Source: CAZEAC01 sp964510065 (GTDB taxonomy: Bacteria; Bdellovibrionota_C; UBA2361; CAIXSY01). Taken from it: a DNA stretch of 31,831 nt. Every line of letters starts with the position of its first letter. Positions within the stretch are counted from its first letter, which is position 1. A program made the translations under genes and the position numbers. Below are positions 1 to 7,578 of the stretch, piece by piece. Below the pieces are notes generated by a model. That model was not told the origin of the DNA. It was given only the letters and a program-made list of their open reading frames with translations, and made no database searches. The DNA is taken from assembly GCA_964510065.1 (NCBI GenBank), contig CAZEAC010000048.1, positions 1 through 31,831 of the forward strand, in the 5' to 3' direction.

Positions 1-261
1 GATTACAAGATCGAATTTATTCGTCCTGCAAGCTCGCCATAGCAACCAAACGAACTTCAAGTCATGCAGCGGCGAGATAAATCGAGACATCGGCACCTCG
101 ATATGCGTGACTCCAAGCTTCTCGATATCAGCGACATACCCCTGCACGACCGGACTTATCGCGAACAGTTCGTGCTCGGAGGAATTGATAAGCTCACGAA
201 TAAAACTTCGCGCATAAAGAGTCAGAGACAGATCGTCGGGACACACAAACGCTATCTTCAT
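1..261 (-). CDS. Glycosyltransferase, GT4-like N-terminal domain (3' end outside window)
   Basis: This open frame reads off the left edge, so only the first 87 residues are visible. They start MKIAFVCPDD and continue with a Rossmann-like pattern (beta strand, then a helix containing ARSFIRELINSSEHEL, then FAISPVV), typical of the acceptor-binding N-terminal domain of GT4-type glycosyltransferases. The start ATG overlaps the stop of the upstream asparagine synthase gene by 4 bp (ATGA), which indicates translational coupling in the operon running leftward from position 3304. Family assignment rests on the N-terminal fold pattern only. The nucleotide-sugar-binding C-terminal domain with its E-x7-E motif is not in the window, so donor and acceptor are unknown. 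By context the likely role is surface glycan or lipopolysaccharide assembly at the cytoplasmic membrane. Confidence 0.72.
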   Translation of the reverse strand, partial: MKIAFVCPDDLSLTLYARSFIRELINSSEHELFAISPVVQGYVADIEKLGVTHIEVPMSRFISPLHDLKFVWLLWRACRTNKFDLVI

Positions 262-2147
262 ATTGCGCTTTTGCTCCAAATTTCTAACGCAAGAAGATTC
301 CATACGCGTCGCGACCAGCGATCTGGCTCCATGTCGCGACCTTGCAAGAGTCGCTCTAGCGCGGCGCGTTTAAAGAGCGTGCTCACAAATCCTGTGGATC
401 TTAACAGAACATCCGCGGCAAAATCTTTCAAAGGGCCTTCAAGCCAATCGATAATCGGCAATTCGAATCCCCTCTTTTTTGCATTTGCAACGGTGTCCGG
501 CAAATACTTTCTCGCGAGTGCTCGCAGCACTGGCTTATTAGTCCACATTGAACAGCGCAAATCCATGGGAATTTGAAAGGCCCACTGAATGAGCTCATGG
601 TCAAGGAAGGGGCAACGTGCCTCGAGTCCATGCGCCATCGTCGCCATATCCATTTTTACCAACATATCGTCGTGAAGGTTTATCTTAAAATCAAGGGCGA
701 TTGCGCAATCTAGTTCATTAGAAAACATACGACTCTTAGAGGTTTCATTGAGTAACTCTGTAGTCGAATCCTTACTCGTGAAATTTTGGAAAATCGCTGA
801 CTTTTCAAGATCCGAGAATCCGTCAACACACCAGTCAACATAACGAGCCGCGCGATCATGACTCAATCCGCGAACTACACGGTGAGCAAACGCATACGAA
901 GACCTAAACGTCTTCGGCAAGGGCGCGAGAGCCAAAATCGCGCTCGCGAGCGGCCTCAACAAACCCCGCGCATAGTGAAACTGCGTCAATCCCTTTAAGA
1001 CTTGGTATCTTCGATATCCACAGAACACTTCGTCAGCGCCCTCCCCGTTAAGCACTACTTTGACATGCTTTCGCGCTTCAGCCGCAATCCAGTACGCGAG
1101 AACCGCTGAAGGATCGGCAAAAGGTTGATCAAAAGCCATGAGCGCTTTCTGAACTACGTGTGTGTCACCTCGCGGGACAACAATTGCGGTGTGAACTGTG
1201 CCGAATTTACGCGCGACCTCCGCCGCCGCGGCACCTTCGTCGAATCCACTTTCTTGCTGTCGCACCGTAAAAGTCCGCACAGGCTCGCCCGCCTGCGTGG
1301 CAGCCATTGCAACCATTAACCCACTGTCAATTCCACCGGACAAGAAACAGCCGACCGGCACATCCGCGACCATTCTGAGAGCAACGGCTTCCCTTAACCG
1401 CGATTCTGTACCACTCACCGCCTCTTCGAAAGTCATGTGCTGCTCAGACTGATGAGGAAGTTCCCAGTACGATGAAATTGAACAATCTAAGGAGGGCAGA
1501 TCAAACGTATAAACGCACGCCGATTCAAGCGACTGAATTTCTCGATAAATGGTTAGGGGATGCGGCACATAGCCGAACGTAAGATAGTGCCAAAGAGCTT
1601 TCTCATTAAACCTAAGAGATCCTGGAAAAACACTGCGCAGACTCTTTATTTCCGAGGCAAAATAGACTGCTCTCTCGCTTTTCAACACGAAGAGCGGCTT
1701 TTTTCCGGCACGGTCGCGAACAAGATAAAGCTTTCGTTCTCGGCGATCGACTAGACCAATGGCGAACATTCCTCGCAGCGCCCGGACAGTTTGCTCGACG
1801 CCCTTCTTCGCAAACATTTCAAGAGCCACTTCCGTGTCCGACCGGCCTTTCAGCTTCACTCCAAGCGACTCGAGCTCAATGCGAAGCTGGTGATGGTTAT
1901 AGATTTCCCCATTAAAAACCATAACATATCGCCCGCATTGCGAATGTCGCGGCTGCGCACCTGATGAGGAGGTATCAAGAATCGCAAGTCGAGTATGAGC
2001 AAGTGCCACGAAGCCACTTTCATCGATCCAGCGGCCCTGGTCGTCAGGGCCACGGTGCCTCATGGAATTACAAAACTTCGACGTCAGAGACTGAAGATCC
2101 GAGCTGCTCCGCGCATCAATGCTTATAATCCCGGCAAGTCCGCACAT
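258..2147 (-). CDS. asnB: Asparagine synthase (glutamine-hydrolysing)
   Basis: The protein has 629 residues, normal for the family. After Met removal the N-terminal Cys (MCGLAGI) is the class-II glutaminase nucleophile. RHRGPDD at residues 30-36 and FNGEIYN at 78-84 are glutaminase-domain motifs. The synthetase domain has the PP-loop SGGIDS at 270-275, which binds ATP to adenylate aspartate, and ends with the family-typical region around KKRGFELP. The established reaction is Asp + Gln + ATP to Asn + Glu + AMP + PPi. The gene sits between two glycosyltransferase genes (5 bp after one, 4-bp overlap with the next). Members of this family in such settings often amidate a sugar acid or other carboxylate of a surface polymer rather than supply free Asn. 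That alternative is inferred from context only. Confidence 0.93.
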   Translation of the reverse strand: MCGLAGIISIDARSSSDLQSLTSKFCNSMRHRGPDDQGRWIDESGFVALAHTRLAILDTSSSGAQPRHSQCGRYVMVFNGEIYNHHQLRIELESLGVKLKGRSDTEVALEMFAKKGVEQTVRALRGMFAIGLVDRRERKLYLVRDRAGKKPLFVLKSERAVYFASEIKSLRSVFPGSLRFNEKALWHYLTFGYVPHPLTIYREIQSLESACVYTFDLPSLDCSISSYWELPHQSEQHMTFEEAVSGTESRLREAVALRMVADVPVGCFLSGGIDSGLMVAMAATQAGEPVRTFTVRQQESGFDEGAAAAEVARKFGTVHTAIVVPRGDTHVVQKALMAFDQPFADPSAVLAYWIAAEARKHVKVVLNGEGADEVFCGYRRYQVLKGLTQFHYARGLLRPLASAILALAPLPKTFRSSYAFAHRVVRGLSHDRAARYVDWCVDGFSDLEKSAIFQNFTSKDSTTELLNETSKSRMFSNELDCAIALDFKINLHDDMLVKMDMATMAHGLEARCPFLDHELIQWAFQIPMDLRCSMWTNKPVLRALARKYLPDTVANAKKRGFELPIIDWLEGPLKDFAADVLLRSTGFVSTLFKRAALERLLQGRDMEPDRWSRRVWNLLALEIWSKSAI

Positions 2148-2152
2148 ACTAT

Positions 2153-3304
2153 TTAGGCTACACCAATATTTCCGTAGACTCTCTCGAGCTCGCGCGCGTG
2201 CGTTTGGAAATCAAAGCACAAAAATGCCTTTCTTCTTCCCGCCGCGCCCATTTTCTTTCGCAGCTCTGAATCAATAATAAGTCGCTCCAGGGCCTGGTTA
2301 AGCTTTACGACATCATTCGGCGGAATGACCAATCCCTCATGCTCGTCCTCAACAAGATCGCGTACTCCACCTACCGAAGTTGCAATCACCGGCTTTCCGA
2401 ATGCCATCGCCTCCATTATCGACTTCGGCATGCCTTCAGCCTTAGATGGCAACACGACTATGTCCATGCCTTGGATTACGGGCAATGGATCTTCTTGATA
2501 TCCAAGGAAGTGAATTCGATGATCAAGATTTTGAGCGGCAATATCTCGCCGTAGATTCTGGTAGAATGTACCATATTCAGGGATACAATTATCTCCCACC
2601 AAAAAGAGCTGTACGTTCGAAAATTTTGCACTTACTAAACTGAATGCGCGTACTAAGTCATCGACGCCCTTATCGGGGCAAATCACTCCAAAATAACCGA
2701 CTTTAATATGATCATCTTCCGCATCCGAGCGAGTTGCTGGGATTGCTCGAATTGCCGAGAGATCAATCCCATTGAGCAACACCTCAATCTTGTTTTTGAA
2801 AAGTTTGCACACTAATGGATAGCGACGATCGCGATTCCTCTCGGACTGAAAGAGAACCTTGTCCGCTAAAAGGAAGCCCAAAGTATCAAGGAAACGGTTA
2901 TTGAGCTCTCCTTTTACATACCAAAGGATGCGCAGGCCAGCCAATTTCGCCGGAGGCCCTGCCGTAAGCAGCGCTCTTATATTATGAACTTGTAGAACTT
3001 CACCTTTCTCGCGCCTAAAAAACACGCGAAGCTTTCTCCAGTACGCAGCCAGCTCCAAAATTGTCTTGAGTCTCTCTATTATTCCTCGGTGCAGAAGCGT
3101 CCCGCCATGGCGCAAAAGGCGCGACGGTGCTGCGATAATTTCTACTCGAATCATCTTATTGACGGCTCGAGTCAGTATCCCCTCACAAGGAGCAACTAAC
3201 AGCAGGTCAACGCACTCACGATGGAGCATCCTCGCGAGATTTACTATGTAGCGACCATTCCCGTAGAGTTGAAATACATAGGGCTCAAAAAGCAGAACTT
3301 TCAT
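2153..3304 (-). CDS. Glycosyltransferase family 4
   Basis: This 383-residue protein has a two-domain GT-B layout. The N-terminal half opens MKVLLFEPYVFQLYGNGRYI and the C-terminal half starts near KVGYFGVICPDKGVDDLVRA. The retaining-GT4 signature is visible: VVLPSKAEGMPKSIMEAMA with the paired glutamates of the E-x7-E motif, then GKPVIATSVGGVRDLV. It has no transmembrane segment, so it probably acts at the cytoplasmic face of the inner membrane and transfers a sugar from a nucleotide-sugar donor to a growing glycan. It is the first visible gene of the leftward operon with asnB and the truncated glycosyltransferase. No convincing Shine-Dalgarno precedes the start, which lies in an A/T-rich tract. 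Donor and acceptor cannot be read from the sequence. Confidence 0.9.
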   Translation of the reverse strand: MKVLLFEPYVFQLYGNGRYIVNLARMLHRECVDLLLVAPCEGILTRAVNKMIRVEIIAAPSRLLRHGGTLLHRGIIERLKTILELAAYWRKLRVFFRREKGEVLQVHNIRALLTAGPPAKLAGLRILWYVKGELNNRFLDTLGFLLADKVLFQSERNRDRRYPLVCKLFKNKIEVLLNGIDLSAIRAIPATRSDAEDDHIKVGYFGVICPDKGVDDLVRAFSLVSAKFSNVQLFLVGDNCIPEYGTFYQNLRRDIAAQNLDHRIHFLGYQEDPLPVIQGMDIVVLPSKAEGMPKSIMEAMAFGKPVIATSVGGVRDLVEDEHEGLVIPPNDVVKLNQALERLIIDSELRKKMGAAGRRKAFLCFDFQTHARELERVYGNIGVA

Positions 3305-3602
3305 AATAGCGATTTTCTATTTTTATCTGCCCGGCTGGCCTATCTCGAGCATCCGCCCAAGTCCTCACGCCAGCTCGTATTCATTTGGTACCTCTCCCGC
3401 CTGAAGTGGTTTGCCTGCGCATTTTATCTGAAATCGAGGCAACTACTCGCCGATTGTAAGGCGCCATTTCACAGGCTTCAACTTACATCACCTCGACAAA
3501 AAGAGATACTCCCATGCGACACTCCCGCGTCTCCAATTCTTGTCGCAACGTTGAAAACCCGCTATGAAAAGGGCGATTTTGTAGTGAATGCATACTTTCG
3601 CG

Positions 3603-4070
3603 ATGAAACTATCAAGCACACTGTCTACAGCTTCGATAAATCTAGGCCGTGCGTCAGTCCGCAACATAGCGCGGATAAGCCCGCTTCTCGCCGCGTGCCT
3701 ATTTGCTTGCACCCCCTCAATTAAATCTCGTCCTGTAATTGAACTCACTAACTATTCATCCCGTTCCCTTTTTGAACTTGCAGAAAAAGAAAAGTGGGTG
3801 ACATTACAAGGACATCTCGAATACCAAACCACGAAATCGGCGGAAACAGGCAGATTCGACGCAATCGATAACCACTTCTATAAGCTCACTGGCACTCGCG
3901 CAGCAGATCCGATTATAGTTTGGGTAGTCTGCCATGCACCAGCGGGGACAAAACCGCGCATAATCTCTGGGCCAGCGACCATCTCAGGTCGGCTTGAAGT
4001 CACTTTCGACGGTCTGGTACTAAGAAAACCGCAGCTTATAGCACGCACTAGAAACCTCCAAGGAAAGTGA
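3603..4070 (+). CDS. Small secreted lipoprotein, possible OB-fold domain
   Basis: I do not recognise a named family. From the ATG at 3603 (MKLSSTLS) the protein has 155 residues; an in-frame ATG at 3588 would add five. The N-terminus has a long n-region, then ISPLLAACLFAC, a plausible lipobox (LFAC) for signal peptidase II. The mature part, about 120 residues, alternates short beta strands (WVTLQGHLEY, FYKLTG, IIVWVVCH, ATISGRLEV, LIARTRNLQG), which resembles an OB-fold (inference). Neither start has a good Shine-Dalgarno. A weak -10-like CATACT at 3591-3596 lies 6 bp before the ATG at 3603. The roughly 300 bp separating it from the divergent glycosyltransferase gene contain nothing else I could identify. 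Confidence 0.6.
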   Translation: MKLSSTLSTASINLGRASVRNIARISPLLAACLFACTPSIKSRPVIELTNYSSRSLFELAEKEKWVTLQGHLEYQTTKSAETGRFDAIDNHFYKLTGTRAADPIIVWVVCHAPAGTKPRIISGPATISGRLEVTFDGLVLRKPQLIARTRNLQGK

Positions 4071-4119
4071 TCTCGCGAAGCACTTTCATGTCTCCTCGCT
4101 CAAATGCTATTAATTCTAA

Positions 4120-4638
4120 ATGGCTTTGGTAAACGGTATCGATCAAATGGTCTCACTCCTCGAGTCGCACAATGTGCGTTTTCAACGTTTCGATCACCCG
4201 CCACTCTTTACTTGTGAAGATTCCGTCCGCTACGGATTACAGTTCCCGGGCGCAGACACGAAGAATTTATTTCTACGCGAAGAGCGTGGAGACCGATACT
4301 TTCTTGTGACTGTTTCTCACAGAAAAAGAGTCGATCTTAAAGCGCTTTGCCCGATACTCGGCGTAAAGCGTTGCACCTTCGGCAGTGAAGCTGAGCTGCT
4401 GGCCCGTCTCGGCATTACTCCAGGTTCAGTGACCATGCTTGCGCTAGTGAACGACACGCCCGCGACAATAGCATTTTTTGTCGACCGTGAGGTATGGAAC
4501 ACACCCGAGATCCAGTGTCATCCCTTGGTCAATACCAGCACCTTAGTGCTTGAACGCGGCGGCCTCGAACAGTTCTTGGTAGCGACCGGTCACACGCCGA
4601 CGGTCATCGACGTTCCCGAGAGGGCGGCAGCGCACTAA
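4120..4638 (+). CDS. Prolyl-tRNA editing-type deacylase (ProX/YbaK family)
   Basis: The 172-residue protein is a single YbaK/ProRS-INS domain. Family hallmarks are visible in order: FDHPP near the N-terminus, the substrate-binding lysine region DTKNLFLRE, YFLVTVSHRKRVDLK, GITPGSVTMLALVND, and CHPLVNTSTLVL near the C-terminus. This pattern fits the free-standing ProXp-ala/PrdX group better than YbaK (ProXp-Cys). That group hydrolyses Ala-tRNA(Pro) made by prolyl-tRNA synthetase errors, and the reaction is cytoplasmic. The gene stands alone, 49 bp after the small lipoprotein and ahead of a repeat-rich intergenic region. I see no strong Shine-Dalgarno. Subfamily, and therefore which mischarged tRNA is cleared, would need a phylogeny. 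Confidence 0.87.
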   Translation: MALVNGIDQMVSLLESHNVRFQRFDHPPLFTCEDSVRYGLQFPGADTKNLFLREERGDRYFLVTVSHRKRVDLKALCPILGVKRCTFGSEAELLARLGITPGSVTMLALVNDTPATIAFFVDREVWNTPEIQCHPLVNTSTLVLERGGLEQFLVATGHTPTVIDVPERAAAH

Positions 4639-4697
4639 ACTACCGGAGAAGAGCAGTATCTACTCATTAATCCTTGGCATTCTTTGCCTAATTCTGC

Positions 4698-4756
4698 GAC
4701 CTCTCCGTCTCCGTGATTAAAATATTTAAAAAACCACAGAGACACACACAGAGGTC
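4698..4756. repeat. Degenerate inverted repeat, CCACAGAG family, copy A
   Basis: The left arm begins GACCTCTCCGTCTCCGTG and the right arm contains CCACAGAGACAC and ends CACAGAGGTC. The outer ends pair perfectly over seven bases (GACCTCT with AGAGGTC) and the inner parts pair imperfectly around an A/T-rich centre (4717-4730). The centre-right part (AAAAAACCACAGAG) is shared with the better preserved copy at 25934-26034. Confidence 0.7.
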
Positions 4757-4876
4757 CAAGAGTAGCGGAGAAAGCTACCCACACGTAATAAAAGTTTACC
4801 CGCCATGCCATAATGCCCTCTTGTCACAGAGCACTAGTCGGCACATAGTACTGACTGCTTTTTAGCATAGGTTTTG

Positions 4877-4910
4877 GGAGCGGTTAGTTGGAAACGACGC
4901 CGCTCCTTTT
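4877..4910 (+). terminator. Possible hairpin terminator
   Basis: GGAGCGG at 4877-4883 pairs with CCGCTCC at 4900-4906, and TTTT follows directly on the plus strand. The loop is 16 nt and the T tract short. It lies 240 bp after the ProX-like gene, so assignment to that transcript is weak. Confidence 0.3.
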
Positions 4911-4918
4911 CCTCGGCT

Positions 4919-4975
4919 ATGCGAACTTGGCTTCGCCAAGTTTCGCATGACGCCCAGGGGAACCCCCTGGACCCC
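4919..4975. repeat. 50-bp double-hairpin repeat, copy 1
   Basis: The core unit spans 4926-4975 and recurs at 5055-5104 with 48 of 50 bases identical. It contains two hairpins. The first, at 4919-4948, pairs ATGCGAA-CTTGGC with GCCAAG-TTTCGCAT around a TTC loop with a single bulge. The second, at 4954-4970, pairs a CCAGGGG arm with a CCCCTGG arm. It looks like a REP-type or small non-autonomous element. Confidence 0.85.
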
Positions 4976-5054
4976 CACAAGGCTTCTTCTTCCTTCTCAT
5001 TCCAGCTTCTCCTGGTGACATTTACCCCCTTGGCCTTCTCGTTGGATATGAAAT

Positions 5055-5104
5055 CTTGGCTTCGCCAAGTTTCGCATGACGCCCAGGGGGAACCCCTGGA
5101 CCCC
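5055..5104. repeat. 50-bp double-hairpin repeat, copy 2
   Basis: Direct repeat of 4926-4975, offset by 129 bp. The only two differences fall in the second hairpin and shift the G/C run by one (GGGGAACCCCC versus GGGGGAACCCC), leaving the stem intact. The outer extension of hairpin 1 is eroded here (ATGAAAT instead of ATGCGAA). The end of the copy lies 8 bp from the stop codon of the MFS gene. Confidence 0.85.
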
Positions 5105-5111
5105 GCCGCTG

Positions 5112-6500
5112 TCAAGGTTTCTTTATTCTCCCTCGCGCCCTACCTGTAAATAATGCAAATGTCGCGCCGCTCATCGGTCGAAGCGATGCTATGCGGAATA
5201 GCAGTTGATGATGCCTAATAGGCTCAACCTGGCGCACCTCGCGCACAAGCAGAACCATTAGCGCCGCCGCGAGCGCACGAAGAAGCGCGGAAAGTGCGAA
5301 AAGTACTAAATATCTCGAGTCAGGAACGGGAAGCCAGGGGATCGCAAAGAAGGTGTGATCGATATTCTCAATGAGATAAGCCCCGACCATCGAGCCTACG
5401 AACACAAAGATACCGTTAATCATCGCGACATACGCGGCGCAGCGCGCGCGTTTGGGCGGCGAAACCGCATCGAACATGAAGTTTGTCGCAGCTAAGGTAA
5501 ATCCGGCCCAAGCGCAGCCACCAATAAACTGCGCAACCATGAGCGCGACGGCATTCGGACTAAAGAACCAAAGTATCGGGTTAAGGGCCACGCCTAAGGC
5601 GCAAAGATTAAGGATCTTCTTATTGCCAAATTGATCGGAAAGCCTACCCCAATGATCCAAGGTGACTATCTGTGCCAAAAAAGACGCAGCCACAATCGCG
5701 GTAAAAGAGAGATAGCTGAGCCTCAAATCCTTTAATACATACACCGCAAAAAATGGCCCAGCCACAGTAATCGCACAGTTCACCGCCCCAAAGAAAATGG
5801 CAAACTTTGCAAAGTTGGATTTTCGAATCTTTAAAATAAAGGAGAGAAAGGAGAACTTGTGCTCAAGGGATATCTTGTACTCTGGATCGTCATGACGTGA
5901 AAGCCAATAAGACGACAGAGCCCGCGAGACTGCGCACGATAGGAAGATCGCGCAATACGCAATCGCGACGAATTTGACTCCGGAGACTCCGTGATCACTT
6001 ACATGAAGCACCACACCGGCTACAATCAGCGCAATAAATGTGGCGAGGTTACAAAAACGACTGCGATACCCCAGAAACTCACCACGGCTCGCCGTCGGCA
6101 CAAGATCTCCGATTAGGCTGTTCCAAACAGGCGCAATCAGATTCGTCGAAACATGGTAGAAAATTGCAAGAAGTATTAGGAGGCCAACTGCGAGGTGCGA
6201 AGGCCCGGGATACAGCGCGAGACAACTTATTGGCACCCATGATATAGCGTGCAGCGCTGCGCCACGAACGAGGATTGTGCGCCGTCCCGAACTTCGCTCC
6301 ATAAGCCACACCCCAAGCGCTTGCGCGAGAGCGCCAAGCAACGGTGGCAGCGCCGCTAAAATACCAACTTCAAAGGCGCTTGCTCCAAGATATATTCCGA
6401 ATGCAGCAAGATACGCTTCGCCCGCGCCAAGAGTGTAGGCATGGTACATCCCATCACGAAGCGAAGCCTTAAGCGTCGGCGATTGAATTTTCTCCTTCAT
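5112..6500 (-). CDS. MFS transporter
   Basis: This 462-residue protein is dominated by hydrophobic segments, consistent with about 12 transmembrane helices in two halves separated by a charged loop near residues 205-230 (SRHDDPEYKISLEHKF). MFS-like loop motifs are present after TM2 (MERSSGRRTILVRG) and in the second half (WGRLSDQFGNKK, a recognisable D-x-x-G-x-(K/R)-(K/R) loop). It should sit in the inner membrane and move a small solute or drug by proton or solute coupling, but the substrate cannot be predicted. The gene stands alone. Its start faces the divergent lipoprotein gene at 6597 across a 96-bp region with a repeated TTACGCT motif that may control one or both. No clear Shine-Dalgarno precedes the ATG. 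Confidence 0.88.
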   Translation of the reverse strand: MKEKIQSPTLKASLRDGMYHAYTLGAGEAYLAAFGIYLGASAFEVGILAALPPLLGALAQALGVWLMERSSGRRTILVRGAALHAISWVPISCLALYPGPSHLAVGLLILLAIFYHVSTNLIAPVWNSLIGDLVPTASRGEFLGYRSRFCNLATFIALIVAGVVLHVSDHGVSGVKFVAIAYCAIFLSCAVSRALSSYWLSRHDDPEYKISLEHKFSFLSFILKIRKSNFAKFAIFFGAVNCAITVAGPFFAVYVLKDLRLSYLSFTAIVAASFLAQIVTLDHWGRLSDQFGNKKILNLCALGVALNPILWFFSPNAVALMVAQFIGGCAWAGFTLAATNFMFDAVSPPKRARCAAYVAMINGIFVFVGSMVGAYLIENIDHTFFAIPWLPVPDSRYLVLFALSALLRALAAALMVLLVREVRQVEPIRHHQLLFRIASLRPMSGATFALFTGRARGRIKKP

Positions 6501-6505
6501 CTGGT

Positions 6506-6551
6506 TTACGCTTTTACCTGAATAGGTACTTACGCTAGTAAATCAGCGTAA
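6506..6551. promoter_or_regulatory. Candidate operator: repeated TTACGCT motif between divergent genes
   Basis: TTACGCT occurs at 6506-6512 and 6530-6536, and its exact inverse AGCGTAA at 6545-6551. The last two form a perfect 7-bp inverted repeat with an 8-bp spacer. The position, between the MFS start (6500) and the lipoprotein start (6597), suits a shared regulator-binding region. No regulator gene lies alongside. Confidence 0.45.
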
Positions 6552-6584
6552 AAATTGCCATATCAGCACGATGGTGATTTAGGA

Positions 6585-6590
6585 TATAGT
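6585..6590 (+). promoter_or_regulatory. Candidate -10 box, leaderless-type spacing
   Basis: TATAGT lies 6 bp upstream of the lipoprotein ATG at 6597, so transcription would begin at or next to the start codon. No good -35 hexamer is found at 16-18 bp. A weak AGGA 12 nt before the ATG is the alternative explanation for initiation. Confidence 0.35.
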
Positions 6591-6596
6591 ATTTTT

Positions 6597-7031
6597 ATGA
6601 AGACATTCATTTCACGACACTTTCTTGTTCCAACCTTACTATTGGGTGCATCTCTCACCGGATGCATCGATCTCGGAAACCCCAACTACCCCTCCTCGGG
6701 CTCTTCCAGTTACGGCGGCTACAATAACGGCGGGTATGGTAGCGGGTACGATGATGACGACTATCGGCAGCGTGAACGTGAACGCAACCGCCATGAAGCT
6801 CATGAGAACCGCCGCGAACAAGAACGGCTTGAAGACGAGCGAGAGAGGCTCGCCAGAGAACGCGAGAGACTTGAGCGTGAAAGAAATCAGAACACCTATC
6901 GGCCGCCCCCACAAACCGAAAGATGCCCATCAGGTTTTTCACCAAGTGAAAATAAATGCTCAAAAGAGGAGCGAAAGCATGGCTGTAGGGATATGCGCCT
7001 TCCTGGCGGACTCGGTTGCGTGAGCCGATAG
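6597..7031 (+). CDS. Lipoprotein with Glu/Arg-rich helical segment and Cys-rich tail
   Basis: The start at 6597 (MKTFISRHF) is chosen because it puts a proper signal peptide at the N-terminus, ending in the lipobox LTGC; the frame opens 14 codons earlier. The 144-residue protein then has a Ser/Gly/Tyr/Asn-rich low-complexity stretch, an Asp run, and about 45 residues made mostly of Glu, Arg, Asn and Gln (for example REQERLEDERERLARERERL), likely a single alpha helix or coiled coil. The C-terminus holds four cysteines (CPSGFSP, NKCSKEE, HGCRD, GLGCVSR). No family is recognised. It is probably anchored in the outer or inner membrane on the periplasmic side. It is divergent from the MFS gene. 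Confidence 0.68.
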   Translation: MKTFISRHFLVPTLLLGASLTGCIDLGNPNYPSSGSSSYGGYNNGGYGSGYDDDDYRQRERERNRHEAHENRREQERLEDERERLARERERLERERNQNTYRPPPQTERCPSGFSPSENKCSKEERKHGCRDMRLPGGLGCVSR

Positions 7032-7032
7032 C

Positions 7033-7058
7033 TTGGTTGCGGCTACCCCGCGCTGCGT
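7033..7058 (-). repeat. 26-bp dispersed REP-like repeat, copy 1 (inverse orientation)
   Basis: The reverse complement begins ACGCAGCGCGG and ends GCCGCAACCAA. It matches 16286-16311 at 25 of 26 positions. Both copies sit immediately after a stop codon in a convergent intergenic gap, as REP elements and bidirectional terminators often do. Confidence 0.75.
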
Positions 7059-7079
7059 CCCTTGCAGCTATCCGCAGCT

Positions 7080-7445
7080 TCAGCGCTTCGCCTTCAACAG
7101 CTCAATTATCTGCTTATTGTAAGCATACGCATACTTTTCGAGTTCGCGTAAATCCGGCGAGCTGTTCCCCTCAATTTTTCCACAACGCGAGGTTTCCCGC
7201 GGCAGTAGTCGAACAGTATCTTTATCAAGATACGAGACTCCAGGCTCCCAACAATTGGCTGCACCGATTTTCATAATCATTGGGTTGCCACTGGCCACAT
7301 CGCTTTCTGCGCGGCGCCTAGCTTCGTCAATTTTGAGCTCGGCAGGCCACTGGAACTTAGGCGCACAGCCGCTCAGTAGAGAAAAACTAAACAATGACAC
7401 CGAGATGGCAGTAAGTACTAGGTAGTAAAAGTCACTCTTTCGCAT
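7080..7445 (-). CDS. Small lipoprotein of unknown function
   Basis: The 121-residue protein begins MRKSDFYYL, has a hydrophobic stretch (LTAISVSLFSFSLLSGC) and a lipobox LSGC, so it should be lipidated and exported. The mature part is about 95 residues and hydrophilic, with two further cysteines (ANCWEPG and SRCGK) that could form a disulfide, and a helical C-terminus (ELEKYAYAYNKQIIELLKAKR). I do not recognise a family. It is a monocistronic gene, convergent with the lipoprotein at 6597 and divergent from purM. Confidence 0.7.
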   Translation of the reverse strand: MRKSDFYYLVLTAISVSLFSFSLLSGCAPKFQWPAELKIDEARRRAESDVASGNPMIMKIGAANCWEPGVSYLDKDTVRLLPRETSRCGKIEGNSSPDLRELEKYAYAYNKQIIELLKAKR

Positions 7446-7456
7446 CTGTTAAGCAT

Positions 7457-7492
7457 AAAACTGAACCGTCTTCATTACCAGATGGCAGTTTT
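7457..7492. promoter_or_regulatory. Inverted repeat upstream of purM
   Basis: AAAACTG at 7457-7463 pairs perfectly with CAGTTTT at 7486-7492, and an inner CCGTCT/AGATGG pair extends the stem with one mismatch after a small bulge. It lies between the divergent lipoprotein and purM starts, so it could be an operator or leader structure. It does not resemble the E. coli PurR box. Confidence 0.35.
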
Positions 7493-7578
7493 AGCCTGAT
7501 TTATTTTCATTCCGGGAAGTGCTAGCCTTTCCGCCGCAAACCAGCCCCTCCATTGGGGCAAAGGAGAACGTACGACAG

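Larger units (their letters stand above)
4639..5111. other. Gene-free, repeat-rich intergenic region
   Basis: This 473-bp stretch lies between convergent genes. I see no credible protein or RNA gene in it. It holds a degenerate inverted repeat of the CCACAGAG type, a GC-rich hairpin followed by TTTT, and two copies of a 50-bp double-hairpin repeat, each annotated separately. Open frames crossing it on both strands translate the 50-bp repeat twice and are not genes. Confidence 0.8.

Noticed and set aside
3221..3748. Open frames of 167 aa (plus) and 86 aa (minus) upstream of the small lipoprotein
   Set aside because: They overlap the glycosyltransferase start and the lipoprotein gene, have no Shine-Dalgarno and show no recognisable protein pattern.
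4834..5149. Open frames on both strands across the 50-bp repeats (93 aa minus, 91 aa plus)
   Set aside because: They translate the same repeat twice (CETWRSQ or TWLRQVSHDAQG), have no start signals and lie in an intergenic hairpin region.
6625..7023. 132-aa plus-strand and 91/102-aa minus-strand frames inside the Glu/Arg-rich lipoprotein
   Set aside because: Shadows of a low-complexity coding region; the annotated frame has the signal peptide and lipobox.
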